A DNA stretch of 49,900 nucleotides from Natrinema pallidum DSM 3751 (GCF_000337615.1 NZ_AOII01000045.1:69347-119246); one strand, 5' to 3'; counted from the stretch's first letter, positions 17,784 through 26,500 are shown. The notes: generated by a model from the sequence alone, not told the origin. Numbers and translations are program-made.

Positions 17784-18008
17784 ATGACCGATTACTCCGA
17801 CGAAGAGCAGCGAATCATCTCGTACCTCCGCGAGAGTGCCGCCCGTGGCGAGCAGTATTTCCGGGCGAAGAACATCGCGAACGCAATCGGACTCTCGTCG
17901 AAACAGGTCGGCGTCCGCCTTCCCCACCTCGCGGAGAAGGCAGACGAGGTCGACATCGAAAAATGGGGTCGGGCACGGTCGACGACCTGGAAAGTAACGA
18001 TCAGTTGA
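17784..18008 (+). CDS. small winged-helix-like protein
   Basis: A 74-aa protein (MTDYSDEEQRIISYLRESAA) whose pattern of helices (about 8-20, 28-38, 42-54) and C-terminal strand looks like a stand-alone winged helix, as in several small conserved haloarchaeal proteins. The segment AKNIANAIGLSSKQVGVRLP would be the helix-turn-helix. A TATA-like ttaagacc at about 17748 is 30-36 nt upstream. DNA binding is an inference from fold pattern. Confidence 0.75.
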   Translation: MTDYSDEEQRIISYLRESAARGEQYFRAKNIANAIGLSSKQVGVRLPHLAEKADEVDIEKWGRARSTTWKVTIS

Positions 18009-18133
18009 CCGGTGTCGGCGGACGACGACCGGTCCGGCTTCGTTCCGACCGGGACCCGACAGCACCGTTCGCATCGGACGGCGCTCGCACGCGGTCCACG
18101 GTCTTTTTATCCGACAATCGCACACGTAGGGGC

Positions 18134-18568
18134 ATGACTGTACGGGTCGACCGGTCGTTCGACGTGGCGGCGTCGCCTGAGCGGGTCTGGGAGTTTATCG
18201 CCGATCCGGCGAACCGCGCGCGGGCGATCAGTGTCGTCCAGGAGTACGCCGTCGACGATGCCGACGGCCGACGGGTAACCTGGCACGTGGAGCTGCCCAT
18301 CCCGCTCGTGCGAAAAACCGTGACCGTCAACACGAAAGACGTCACGCGCAGACCGCCCGAATACGTGAAATTCGTCGGAAAATCCAAAGTGATGGACGTG
18401 ACCGGCGAACACGACATCGTCGACACCGAGGACGGCACGTGCCTCGAGAATCACTTCGTCGTCGACGGTAAACTGCCGGGCGTCGAGAAGTTCTTCAAGC
18501 GAAATCTCGACGCCGAACTCGGGAACCTACAGCGCGCGCTCGAGCGGGACTTGCAGACGACACAGTAA
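18134..18568 (+). CDS. SRPBCC (CoxG-like) family protein
   Basis: A 144-aa START-superfamily protein that begins VRVDRSFDVAASPERVWEFI and ends in the long amphipathic helix (FFKRNLDAELGNLQRALER) of the polyketide-cyclase/CoxG type. ATG 18134 is supported by a TATA-like tttttat at 18104-18110, 24-30 nt upstream. The ligand is unknown. The nitrilase gene follows after 27 nt, so the two likely share a transcript. Confidence 0.83.
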   Translation: MTVRVDRSFDVAASPERVWEFIADPANRARAISVVQEYAVDDADGRRVTWHVELPIPLVRKTVTVNTKDVTRRPPEYVKFVGKSKVMDVTGEHDIVDTEDGTCLENHFVVDGKLPGVEKFFKRNLDAELGNLQRALERDLQTTQ

Positions 18569-18595
18569 CGGTGGTTGGGCGACGACTGTGCGACC

Positions 18596-19450
18596 ATGAC
18601 GTTCGATACGGACGCCGACGCCGCTGGTGCCGATAACGGGGACGCGCTGACGCTGGCGCTCGCACAGCTCCATATCGAGGCCGGCGAGGTCGAGGCGAAC
18701 GTCGACCGGGCGCTCGAGGCGGTCTCACGAGCCGCCGATCGCGGCGCGGACCTGGTCGCCCTGCCGGAGCTGTTTACCGTGGGCTACTTCGCGTTCGATC
18801 TCTACGCGCGCAACGCGGAGCCGTTCGAGGGCGACACGTTCGGCCGGCTCCGGGAAGCGGCGGCCGAGCACGGGATCGCCGTGCTCGCGGGCAGCATCGT
18901 CGAGAATCTGTCGGCGACCGAGCGCGTCGATACCCCCGCCGACGAGGGGCTCGCGAACACGTCGGCGCTGTTCGATGCCAGCGGCGATCTACAACTGATC
19001 TACCGGAAACACCACCTCTTCGGCTACGAATCCGCGGAATCGGAGCTGCTCGTTCCCGGCGACCGGATCGACACGGCGACGATCGGCGACGTCACCGTCG
19101 GCGTGACGACCTGTTACGACCTGCGGTTCCCCGAACTCTACCGGCAACTGGTCGACGACGGCGTCGAACTGGTGCTCGTCCCCAGCGCGTGGCCCTACCC
19201 GCGAGTCGAACACTGGACGACGCTTTCGCGAGCCCGCGCGATCGAGAACCAGGCCTACGTGGCGACGATCAACGGGGCCGGGACGTTCGACGAGGCCACG
19301 TTGTTGGGTCGCTCGAGCGTCTACGACCCCTGGGGCGTGTCGCTGGCCTCGAGCGGCGACGGGCCGGCGCTGGTCACGACCGAAATCGAGCCGGAGACGG
19401 TCGCGGCGGTCCGCGAGGAGTTCCCCGCGCTTCGGGACCGACGGCTGTAA
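18596..19450 (+). CDS. nitrilase/omega-amidase-type carbon-nitrogen hydrolase
   Basis: A 284-aa C-N hydrolase with the Glu-Lys-Cys triad in place: E in VALPELFTVGYF, K in IYRKHHLF and C in GVTTCYDLRFPEL. The motif after the cysteine and the segment VEHWTTLSRARAIENQAYV fit omega-amidase/Nit2-like enzymes better than true nitrilases, but the substrate is open. ATG 18596 follows 7 codons after an earlier TTG and gives the family N-terminus. Confidence 0.9.
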   Translation: MTFDTDADAAGADNGDALTLALAQLHIEAGEVEANVDRALEAVSRAADRGADLVALPELFTVGYFAFDLYARNAEPFEGDTFGRLREAAAEHGIAVLAGSIVENLSATERVDTPADEGLANTSALFDASGDLQLIYRKHHLFGYESAESELLVPGDRIDTATIGDVTVGVTTCYDLRFPELYRQLVDDGVELVLVPSAWPYPRVEHWTTLSRARAIENQAYVATINGAGTFDEATLLGRSSVYDPWGVSLASSGDGPALVTTEIEPETVAAVREEFPALRDRRL

Positions 19451-19840
19451 TCGACGCCGGTTCGATACCCTCGCCGACCGCTGACTTTTTATTTCGGCGC
19501 GCCATTAGTACGGCTGCCGGCACAGACGCTTTTCACGTCTCCCCGGCATTGCGCGTCGCTCCGGCCCGTCGCGCGCTCGGTTTCCCGCGGGAACCGAGCG
19601 ACCACGCCCGCATCCGTCTCCTCGTCCCACCTTTCGCCTCGTTTCCGCCTTTCGACCGTCTCCCTCGAGACCCGTCCCGGAACTGGCTCCGTCTTTCGAG
19701 TTCGGAGCCCGATCCGGCTCGACGGGCCGGGACCGGCCGAACGCATCTCCCAGTACAGCCGGCGCTCGCCGGGTAACGGGACTCCGAAGCGCTGGGCCGA
19801 GCGGATCGTGACGATGCGGAGCGCCGACGGTGGCCGACGA
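19451..19840. other. 390-bp gene-free convergent gap with a long hairpin (19574-19600)
   Basis: This lies between two convergent genes and has no plausible frame. It holds a TATA-like ctttttat at 19485-19492 and, about 85 nt later, a near-perfect hairpin. CGCTCGGTT (19574-19582) pairs with AACCGAGCG (19592-19600), and inside them is the palindrome CCCGCGGG with a single bulged T. The + strand is pyrimidine-rich across 19600-19700. It could be a structured small RNA, a bidirectional terminator or a protein-binding palindrome; the sequence does not decide. Confidence 0.45.
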
Positions 19841-21022
19841 TTACCGATCCCGCTCGACGGTTTCGCCAGGCATGGTCGTCGCGCCGGACTCGAGTCGCAG
19901 TCCGGGCGTCAGACTCGTGTTGATACCGGTCTTGACCCCGTCGCCGGCGACGACGCCGAACTTCCGCCGTCCCGTCGAGACGCGGTCGCCTTTGACGGTG
20001 AACTCGATGTCCGCGTCGTCGTGGCGGAGGTTCGCCACGTTCGTCCCCGCGCCGACGTTGACGTCCCGTCCCAGGACGCTGTCGCCGATATACGAGAGGT
20101 GACTGACCGACGTCCCGCGCGAGATGACGCTGTTTTTGATTTCGACCGCGTGACCGATCTCCGCATCCCGGCCGATCAGCGTCGCGCCGCGGACGTAGGC
20201 GTTGGGCCCGACCTCCGCACCCTCGCGGATCAGAGCCGGCCCGTCGATCACGACGCCGGGTTCGACCGTCGCACCCGCCTCGACGACGACCTCGTCCTCG
20301 AGGTGGGCGTCGTCGCTCACGTCGCCGTCGATCCGGCCCTCGAGTTCGGCGAGGTGCCACTCGTTGGCCGCGAGTAACTCCCAGGGGCGGCCGACGTCCA
20401 GCCACCGCTCGAGGGTCACCGGCGTCACGTCGTACTCGTCGATCACCCGCGCGACGACGTCGGTGATCTCGTGTTCACCGCGCTCGCTCGCGGGCACCGC
20501 GAGCCACTCCCGGGCCTCGGCCGGGAACGCGTAGGCCCCGGCGTTGGCGAGGTTCGTCGGCGGTTCGTCGGGTTTCTCGACGATCCCGGTGACACTGTCG
20601 TCGGCGGTGCTGAGGACGCCGTAGTTGCGCGGCTCGTCGACCTCGATCGCGCAGACGGCCGGACAAGCGTCGAACAGCCGGTCGATCGCCGCCGGATCGT
20701 AGAGATTGTCGCCATTGAGAACGGCGAAGGGGCCCTCGAGAGCGGCGCTGGCGGCGTCGACGGCGTCGGCGGTCCCGGCCTGTTCTTCCTGGACGGCATA
20801 GGTGACCGGGACGCCCCGGTACTCGGGGCCGAAGTAGTTACGGACCGTCTCGCCCTCGTAACCGATCACGAGGACGATTTCGTCGGCTCCAGCGTCGATC
20901 GCCGCGTCGACGGTGTGGGCCGCGAGCGGTCGGTCGGCGACCGGCAGCATCGGCTTCGGCACCGATTCCGACAGCGGTCGCATCCGCGTTCCCTGACCCG
21001 CCGCGAGAACGACTGCCTTCAT
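19841..21022 (-). CDS. glmU: bifunctional sugar-1-phosphate nucleotidylyltransferase/acetyltransferase, GlmU type
   Basis: A 393-aa two-domain enzyme. The nucleotidyltransferase half (about 1-235) has LAAGQGTRMRPLSESVPKPM and VLNGDNLYD. The left-handed beta-helix half (about 240-393) has hexapeptide repeats (EVGPNAYVRGATLIGRDAEIGHAVEIKN, broken here by design of the fold) typical of acetyltransferases. Archaeal relatives make UDP-N-acetylglucosamine from glucosamine-1-phosphate or related sugar nucleotides for glycan and S-layer glycosylation. Exact sugar specificity is not readable from sequence. Start ATG 21022 precedes the motif directly. Confidence 0.88.
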   Translation of the reverse strand: MKAVVLAAGQGTRMRPLSESVPKPMLPVADRPLAAHTVDAAIDAGADEIVLVIGYEGETVRNYFGPEYRGVPVTYAVQEEQAGTADAVDAASAALEGPFAVLNGDNLYDPAAIDRLFDACPAVCAIEVDEPRNYGVLSTADDSVTGIVEKPDEPPTNLANAGAYAFPAEAREWLAVPASERGEHEITDVVARVIDEYDVTPVTLERWLDVGRPWELLAANEWHLAELEGRIDGDVSDDAHLEDEVVVEAGATVEPGVVIDGPALIREGAEVGPNAYVRGATLIGRDAEIGHAVEIKNSVISRGTSVSHLSYIGDSVLGRDVNVGAGTNVANLRHDDADIEFTVKGDRVSTGRRKFGVVAGDGVKTGINTSLTPGLRLESGATTMPGETVERDR

Positions 21023-21169
21023 GTACTCACCCCTTCCACGAAACGTCTGATAAGCGGTTCGTTCGCGAGTAGAAACTGAGAGTCCCGCGGTTCGCCGGTA
21101 CTGACGGGGCGACTGGGCGGTATGGCCCTGTCGACGGTGCCGCGGGAGTCAGGGCTGTGTCACGACGAG

Positions 21170-21400
21170 TCAGTCCTCGTCGGTTTTGATGTCGGCCGAC
21201 AGCCCTCGGCCATCTCGATCTCCGTGGAGTTGTTCATCGTCCAGGCGGTGCGCTCGGTGACCGCCTCGATGGCCTCGCGGGCGCTCGAGTAGCGTTGCCG
21301 GACTTCTTGACCCCGCCGAACGGCAGCTGAACCTCCGTGCCGCGCTGGAACGTCGCCAGCGTCTCGCCGGTCGCGGGGCTTTCGCTCTCGAAGATTCGAC
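21170..21400 (-). pseudogene. aldehyde dehydrogenase scar: N-terminal piece joined to C-terminus
   Basis: Reading the minus strand, an N-terminal ALDH piece (GRIFESESPATGETLATFQRG) runs straight into the C-terminal signature VQLPFGGVKKSGN. It then continues in two further frames as YSSAREAIEAVTERTAWTM and GLSADIKTDED with TGA at 21172-21170. The roughly 400 residues between the two parts, including the catalytic cysteine region, are missing, and there are at least two frameshifts. It is a relic of an NAD(P)-dependent aldehyde dehydrogenase. Confidence 0.8.
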
Positions 21401-21404
21401 CCGC

Positions 21405-21453
21405 TCCCGTCGGGCGATCGACAGTCGATTCGGAGGCCGATCGCCCGACGGGA
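21405..21453. repeat. 16-bp perfect inverted repeat
   Basis: TCCCGTCGGGCGATCG (21405-21420) and its reverse complement at 21438-21453, with a 17-bp spacer. It begins 5 bp beyond the 5' end of the aldehyde dehydrogenase scar. It may be a deletion footprint, a small element end, or a regulatory/terminator hairpin. Confidence 0.75.
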
Positions 21454-21535
21454 ACGCCAACGAACGTCCGTGACAGGCTCTCTCGGCCCCGTTCCGAATC
21501 GTGTTCGTTATCCGCTGGCGGCCCCGAAGACGCGT

Positions 21536-21709
21536 GTGACCTCCCCTGAACCCCGCACCGACGAGAGCCAGCCGCTGACGAGTCGCGGGTACCGCATCAC
21601 CGTCGACGACGGCCGGGACTCGTTTTTCGCGATCTGTCTCGAGGAACCGGACAGCGAGACGGCCTGGATCATGTCGGATACGGTTCGAACGCTGGACGGC
21701 ATGCGATAA
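21536..21709 (+). CDS. small conserved-looking hypothetical protein
   Basis: 57 codons from GTG 21536 (79 from an earlier GTG at 21470). The body GYRITVDDGRDSFFAICLEE and AWIMSDTVRTL has alternating strand character and good haloarchaeal codon bias, as in several short beta-rich haloarchaeal proteins. No motif tells its role. The start is uncertain. Confidence 0.55.
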   Translation: MTSPEPRTDESQPLTSRGYRITVDDGRDSFFAICLEEPDSETAWIMSDTVRTLDGMR

Positions 21710-21786
21710 GCCACACGCCGACATCGACTCACACCCGGACCGGATACTGACTCCAACGGCGGCCGGGCGGGCTATCCCGCCGCCGG

Positions 21787-21885
21787 TCACCGGTCCTCCT
21801 CGCCGCGCTCTTCGGTGACGATCCGCTCTCCCTCCGGCGGAGCGTCCGCCATATCGGGATGGCGCTCGTCGCCGGTTGCCGTCAC
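21787..21885 (-). CDS. possible 32-residue acidic peptide coupled to the RIO-like kinase gene
   Basis: A tiny frame whose GTG overlaps the kinase stop as GTGA (21885-21882) and ends with TGA at 21787. It encodes TGDERHPDMADAPPEGERIV followed by a charged tail. The overlap geometry and codon choice make translation plausible, but the length is too short to be sure. Confidence 0.3.
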   Translation of the reverse strand: MTATGDERHPDMADAPPEGERIVTEERGEEDR

Positions 21886-22691
21886 CCACCACCCAGATCG
21901 GCCGCCTTCTCGAGTTCGCTGCGCAAGGTCGTCGAGTCGAACTCGTGGTCGGGACGGAGCCGGACGAAGTCGAGGAACTCCCGCGCGGCGAGCAGATGCG
22001 AGGGCTCGTAGGCGGTCGCGGCCGCGTCGACGGCTTCCCGCGGCCCGATCCGTGGCTCGAGAATGGCCAGCGCACAGGCCAGATCGTAGGCGGTCGTCTC
22101 GTCGACGCGGTCGTCGTGGACGCTGGTCGCGTCGATGAAGTAGAACTCGTCGTCACAGAGCAGGACGTTCTCCGCCCGCAGGTCACCGTGGGCGAGCCCG
22201 TGCTCGTGGAGCGTCGCGAGCATAGCGAACAGTTCGGGCGCTCGCCTGACGACCACGTCGTTGGAAACGTCGTCGAGCGACCGGAAATCCGGGAGATACT
22301 CGAGGACGAGGACGCCCAGCCCGTTGACCTCGAAGGCATCGATGGGCCGGGGCGCGTTGAGACCGATTTCCCGCATCCGTTCGGTCGCCGCGTACTCGTG
22401 TTCGACCATCTCGCGGGGCGTGTCGAACCGATCGAAAAACCCCTCGGTGCCCGAGGAGAAGGCACCCACGTTCCGGCCGGTCGTCAACACCGCGTGGACC
22501 AGGGCGTTCTGTCTGGAGACGATTTTGACGAACCACTCGTCGTCGATGACACACGGCGTCGACAACCAGTTGTCGGCCTCGAGGAACTCGACGCGGACCT
22601 CCTCGCGGTCGTAGCGATCCGCCAGCGTACGGACGACACGCTCGATGCGGTCCCACTCGACCGATCCACGTGCGAGCCGGCGGATGTCCAT
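21882..22691 (-). CDS. RIO-like protein kinase
   Basis: A 269-aa kinase-like protein. The lobe-linker region includes VLVLEYLPDFRSL. The catalytic loop is HGDLRAENVLL, with the Asp and Asn in place. The metal-binding motif reads YFIDATSV where RIO kinases usually have IDFPQ. The N-terminal 60 residues are a small mixed domain not unlike the winged helix before RIO2 kinases, but shorter. RIO kinases act in ribosome maturation; whether this one is an active kinase is uncertain because of the altered metal motif. The start ATG 22691 is clear. Confidence 0.75.
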   Translation of the reverse strand: MDIRRLARGSVEWDRIERVVRTLADRYDREEVRVEFLEADNWLSTPCVIDDEWFVKIVSRQNALVHAVLTTGRNVGAFSSGTEGFFDRFDTPREMVEHEYAATERMREIGLNAPRPIDAFEVNGLGVLVLEYLPDFRSLDDVSNDVVVRRAPELFAMLATLHEHGLAHGDLRAENVLLCDDEFYFIDATSVHDDRVDETTAYDLACALAILEPRIGPREAVDAAATAYEPSHLLAAREFLDFVRLRPDHEFDSTTLRSELEKAADLGGG

Positions 22692-22845
22692 ACGGGACCT
22701 GTCGACGGTCGGCGTTAAATGCCCCTCGAAGTGTTACCGGGTGAACGTATTCGCGTTCGGTCGGACGGGCCCGCAATCGTTTACGTCCCGGATTGGTCCG
22801 TCAGAACAGTAGTATTATCGCTGTGTCGATGCTAGCGTGAGTACT

Positions 22846-24105
22846 ATGGACGCCATCGACGATCTCGGGGACGCCATCGACGTTACCCGGACCCGGCTGA
22901 CGCCGTTTCGAACGGGGACGTGGCTCAGGCTCGCGCTGATCGTTTTCTTCGTGAGTTCGCTCGGACTGGGCGGGCCGACGATTCCGGGCGGGGACACCGG
23001 CACGGTCACCGACGACCCGGCCGTCGAAGAGCAGCCACAGGAATTCGGGGGAGTCGCCGGCGAGGAACTGCTCTTCTGGGCGCTCGTGATCGTCGCAGTC
23101 GTCCTGTTACTCTGGCTGCTCTACGAGTTTATCGGCGCTGTCATGGAGTTCGTCTTCCTCGAGTCACTTCGTTCGTCCGAGGTCCACGTGAGGCGCTATT
23201 TCTCCGCAAACCTCCGCAAGGGACTGTGGTTGTTCCTGTTCCGACTCGGTCTCCGGATGCTGCTGGCGGTTGTCGCCATCGCTCCGGCCGCGGTCTTCCT
23301 GCTCTCGATAGGATCGGGCCTCGACGGTCTTTCGATGGGGGTGCTCTTACTCTACCTCCCCTACGTGATCGTCCTGGGCTTGCTCTACGTCATCACGATG
23401 CGGTTTACCACCGAGTTCGTCGCACCCATCATGCTACTGACGGATCGCGGCGTCCGCGACGGCTGGGGTCGGTTCTGGTCGACGATGACGGCGAACTGGA
23501 GCGACTACGTCGTCTACCTCGTGCTGGTTTGGATTCTCCAGTTCGTCATCGGCATCGCCGCCACGGTTATCATCGGCCTCAGCGGACTGCTGTTGGCGAT
23601 CCCGTTCGTAATCGTCGGCATCCTGTTGCTGATCGCGTTCGATGCCGCGGGAATCGTCCTGGCCATCCTGCTCGGCGTCGTCGGACTCGTCCTCTTTTTG
23701 CTCCTGGCGTTGCTGCTCTACGTCCCGGTCGAGACCTACGTCCGCTACTACGCGCTGTTGCTGCTCGGCGATACCGACGCTGATCTCGATCTCATCCCCG
23801 ACCGACGCGGGGCGGTCCGCGGCGGCGGGCCGGTCGATGGCGGCAATCGCGGTAGAAACGGCCCCGCCGGGTTCGGGGGCAGCGATCCGGATTTGGACCG
23901 CTCGAGCGATCGGGACGATACGACTGGCTGGGACGATCCGAGCGGCCGGAATGACGACCGCGACGATACGAGTGGGTGGGACAGTACAAGCGCCTGGGAC
24001 GACGACCGCGACGAGACAGATGGCTGGAACAATGACCGCGACGACACCGCGTCTCGAGAGGATCGGTCGGACGACCGCGACGAGGACGACGAGTACGGCT
24101 GGTAA
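22846..24105 (+). CDS. multi-pass membrane protein with acidic repeat tail
   Basis: A 419-aa protein. After an amphipathic start there is one helix near 24-42, a linker, then about five to seven long hydrophobic helices between residues 70 and 300, ending RYYALLLLGDTDADLDL. The last 100 residues are hydrophilic, with an imperfect D/R/W repeat (DDRDDTSGWD, DDDRDETDGW, NNDRDDT). The helical part resembles the membrane domain seen in glycerophosphodiesterase-associated and other haloarchaeal proteins of unknown role. ATG 22846 is preferred over GTG 22837; a TATA-like tagtattat lies 28-36 nt upstream. Confidence 0.8.
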   Translation: MDAIDDLGDAIDVTRTRLTPFRTGTWLRLALIVFFVSSLGLGGPTIPGGDTGTVTDDPAVEEQPQEFGGVAGEELLFWALVIVAVVLLLWLLYEFIGAVMEFVFLESLRSSEVHVRRYFSANLRKGLWLFLFRLGLRMLLAVVAIAPAAVFLLSIGSGLDGLSMGVLLLYLPYVIVLGLLYVITMRFTTEFVAPIMLLTDRGVRDGWGRFWSTMTANWSDYVVYLVLVWILQFVIGIAATVIIGLSGLLLAIPFVIVGILLLIAFDAAGIVLAILLGVVGLVLFLLLALLLYVPVETYVRYYALLLLGDTDADLDLIPDRRGAVRGGGPVDGGNRGRNGPAGFGGSDPDLDRSSDRDDTTGWDDPSGRNDDRDDTSGWDSTSAWDDDRDETDGWNNDRDDTASREDRSDDRDEDDEYGW

Positions 24106-24194
24106 GCGGACGGGTCCGGGGCTCGGAGACAGTCGAAGCCGAACCCCTCGACGGACCTCGAGTACGGTCGCGATCCGAACAAGTTCGGCCGAGA

Positions 24195-25007
24195 TCAGCT
24201 AAGCAGGTCGTCGTCGCTCCCGTTGCCGTCGAGGTCGATGCCGCCGCTTCCGTTGCTAGTGTCATTTCCGCCGTCGTCGTGGGTGGAATCGGTTCCGTCC
24301 GTCCCCTCGGAGTCGTCGGTACTCTCGGCTCCCCCGGCGTCGGACCCGCCGTCGTCGCTCGAGGCCCCCTCGTCCACATCGGTAGTCACCGACTCGGCGA
24401 GCAGCGTGGCGTTCGGGTCCTCCCGGCGCTCGACGTACTCGGGATAGACGGCAATCGTCACGAGCAGGTCCTCGTCGGCCTCGACGGCCTCGGTGATGGA
24501 GATGATGACGGGTATGTCCGCGCCGTCGAACTCCGCGTCGGCGGTGAACTGCGACCGGGTCGTCGACTGCTCGAGGATCGTGATATCGGAGTCCGCGTCG
24601 TGCGAGATGTTCTCAATCCCGTCGTAGTTGCTCCTGACGAGATCCATCAACTCCTGCGTGGACATCTCCCCGACCGGGTTGAGTTCCTTGCCGAAGATGC
24701 TCACCTGTGGCGTCGTCAGGACGTTGAACACGGCACCGCGCCGACTCCCGAGCGGCCCCATATCGACGGCCTTCTCGTGTTTGGTCATGTGATTGGAGAC
24801 CGTGACGGTCTCGTTCGTCGGTCCGACATCCCGTTCGATGGAGAGCGTTTCGATAGCGGACTGCTCGTAGCCCGTCTCCGCGCGGGCGTCGGCCTCGACG
24901 CCGGCGGGTGACGATTCGTGTTCGGCCATTCCGAGCAGTCCGAGACAGCCCGACAGGCCGGCGAGGCCGGCAGCCCCGAGTCCCGCGATGACGGTTCGTC
25001 GATTCAT
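24195..25007 (-). CDS. Tat-exported lipoprotein, DUF6517-like
   Basis: A 270-aa lipoprotein. The signal starts MNRRTVIAGLGAAGLAGLSG with the lipidated cysteine at residue 21. Conserved stretches ARAETGYEQSAIETL, GKELNPVGEMSTQELMDLV and VIISITEAVEADEDLLVTI match the DUF6517 group of haloarchaeal lipoproteins. The last 60 residues are a Ser/Asp/Gly-rich linker (SSDDGGSDAGGAES). The function is unknown. Confidence 0.82.
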   Translation of the reverse strand: MNRRTVIAGLGAAGLAGLSGCLGLLGMAEHESSPAGVEADARAETGYEQSAIETLSIERDVGPTNETVTVSNHMTKHEKAVDMGPLGSRRGAVFNVLTTPQVSIFGKELNPVGEMSTQELMDLVRSNYDGIENISHDADSDITILEQSTTRSQFTADAEFDGADIPVIISITEAVEADEDLLVTIAVYPEYVERREDPNATLLAESVTTDVDEGASSDDGGSDAGGAESTDDSEGTDGTDSTHDDGGNDTSNGSGGIDLDGNGSDDDLLS

Positions 25008-25133
25008 TTCCCTACAGATGTCGATTCGGGTACTAAGTGTTTGTTGAATCCGCGATCGTTTGTCAATAGAAGGACGTATCGGTGCCCGATTGTCGAGTTT
25101 CGGTCGGTCGTGACCGACGGCGACGGGTCCGAC

Positions 25134-26390
25134 TCAGGGCCAGCTACCGGCTTCCTCGAAAGCGTCGGCGACGCGCTGGATCGCGACGACGTACGCCGCG
25201 GTTCGCGGGTTCTCGAGGTCGTGGCACTCGTAGGTCTCGACCAGCGCGTCGAACGCGTCGACGATGATCGTCTCGAGTTCCTCGTTGACGCGCTCTTCGG
25301 CCCAGTAGAAGCGCTGGCGGTTCTGGACCCACTCGAAGTACGACACCGTGACGCCGCCCGCGTTCGCGAGGATATCCGGGATGACGAAGACGTCTTTCCC
25401 CTCGAGCACCTCGTCGGCGGCGGGCGTCAGCGGTCCGTTGGCGGCTTCCGAGATGACATCGGCGTCGACGGCTTCGGCGAGGTCGGCGTCGATCGCGTTC
25501 TCGAGTGCCGCGGGAATCAGGAGGTCGACATCGAGGGTGAGGACGTCGTCGTTGGTGAGTGCCGCCTCGCTGTCCTCGAAGCCGACGACGCTCCCCGTCT
25601 CGTTTTTGTGCTCCTTCGCCGCGACCGGGTCGAAGCCGTCGGCGTTGTAGATGCCGCCGCTCGAGTCGCTGGCAGCGACGACGGTCGCGCCCATCTCGTC
25701 GATCAGTTTGGCGGCGATCCAGCCGGCGTTGCCGTAGCCCTGCACCGCGACAGTCGCACCCTCGAGATCCTTGTCGAGGTAGTCGAACGCTTCGCGGGCG
25801 GCGATGACGGTCGAGCGACCGGTCGCCTCCACGCGCCCCTCGCTCCCGCCGGAGTCGAGCGCCTTGCCGGTGATGACGCCCGGTTCGGTCGTGTTCTCGA
25901 TGGTCTCGTAGGTGTCTTTGATCCAGTTCATTTCCCGCTGGCCCGTGTTCACGTCGGGCGCGGGAACGTCCCGGTCCTCGCCGATCAGAGGACGCAACTC
26001 CTTGGCGAACGAGCGGGTGAGTCGCTCGAGTTCCGCTTCGGAGTAGTCGTCGGGATCGACGACGATGCCACCCTTACCGCCGCCGAGGGGAATGTCGACG
26101 ATCGCGGTCTTGTACGTCATCCAGCCGGACAGCGCCTTGACTTCGTCGCGGGAGACCTGTGGGTGATAGCGGATACCGCCCTTGTAGGGACCTCGATCGC
26201 CGTTGAACTGCGACCGGAAGGCCGTGAATCGCTCGAGGTCGCCGTCGTCGCGTTCGATCGTGAGGTTCGTCTCGAGGACGCGTTCGGGGTGTTTGAGTCG
26301 CTCGATCACGTCGTCGCCGACGTCGAGGTACGCGGCGGCGTCGTCGATCTGCGATTGCAGACTTTCGAACGGGTTGACTTCGTCGGACAT
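25134..26390 (-). CDS. gdhB: glutamate dehydrogenase
   Basis: A 418-aa hexameric-type Glu/Leu/Phe/Val dehydrogenase that interconverts glutamate and 2-oxoglutarate plus ammonia. [11 protein letters not shown] at residues 67-77, a conserved lysine at 94 and the catalytic-lysine motif GGGKGG at 103-108 are intact. The Rossmann part has [14 protein letters not shown] and SDSSGGIYN. Start ATG 26390 gives the family N-terminus; the frame's further 25 codons cover the AT-rich promoter. A TATA-like box is 21-30 nt upstream. The gene abuts the putative origin and is transcribed away from it. Confidence 0.95.
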   Translation of the reverse strand: MSDEVNPFESLQSQIDDAAAYLDVGDDVIERLKHPERVLETNLTIERDDGDLERFTAFRSQFNGDRGPYKGGIRYHPQVSRDEVKALSGWMTYKTAIVDIPLGGGKGGIVVDPDDYSEAELERLTRSFAKELRPLIGEDRDVPAPDVNTGQREMNWIKDTYETIENTTEPGVITGKALDSGGSEGRVEATGRSTVIAAREAFDYLDKDLEGATVAVQGYGNAGWIAAKLIDEMGATVVAASDSSGGIYNADGFDPVAAKEHKNETGSVVGFEDSEAALTNDDVLTLDVDLLIPAALENAIDADLAEAVDADVISEAANGPLTPAADEVLEGKDVFVIPDILANAGGVTVSYFEWVQNRQRFYWAEERVNEELETIIVDAFDALVETYECHDLENPRTAAYVVAIQRVADAFEEAGSWP

Positions 26391-26410
26391 GGGAGTAAGT
26401 TCCGAGGAAA

Positions 26411-26420
26411 CCAAAATAAA
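26411..26420 (-). promoter_or_regulatory. TATA-like box of gdhB
   Basis: On the minus strand it reads tttattttgg, 21-30 nt before the gdhB ATG, fitting a near-leaderless haloarchaeal promoter. Confidence 0.6.
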
Positions 26421-26435
26421 CGTGGCGGTGCCCTT

Positions 26436-26500
26436 CATATGCCATATATTCCAATATAAGGACACCAGACATGATTATATAGTGAACGACTATCATATCG
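26436..26500. other. AT-rich segment, candidate duplex-unwinding element
   Basis: 43 of 65 bases are A or T (34% GC against a much higher GC around it), with catatgccatatattcc and tgattatatagtg. It lies between the gdhB promoter and the first recognition box. It may also serve promoters. Confidence 0.5.

Noticed and set aside
24918-26459. A 513-codon plus-strand open frame.
   Set aside because: It is antisense to gdhB, has no family motif and is explained by the GC-rich third positions of gdhB.
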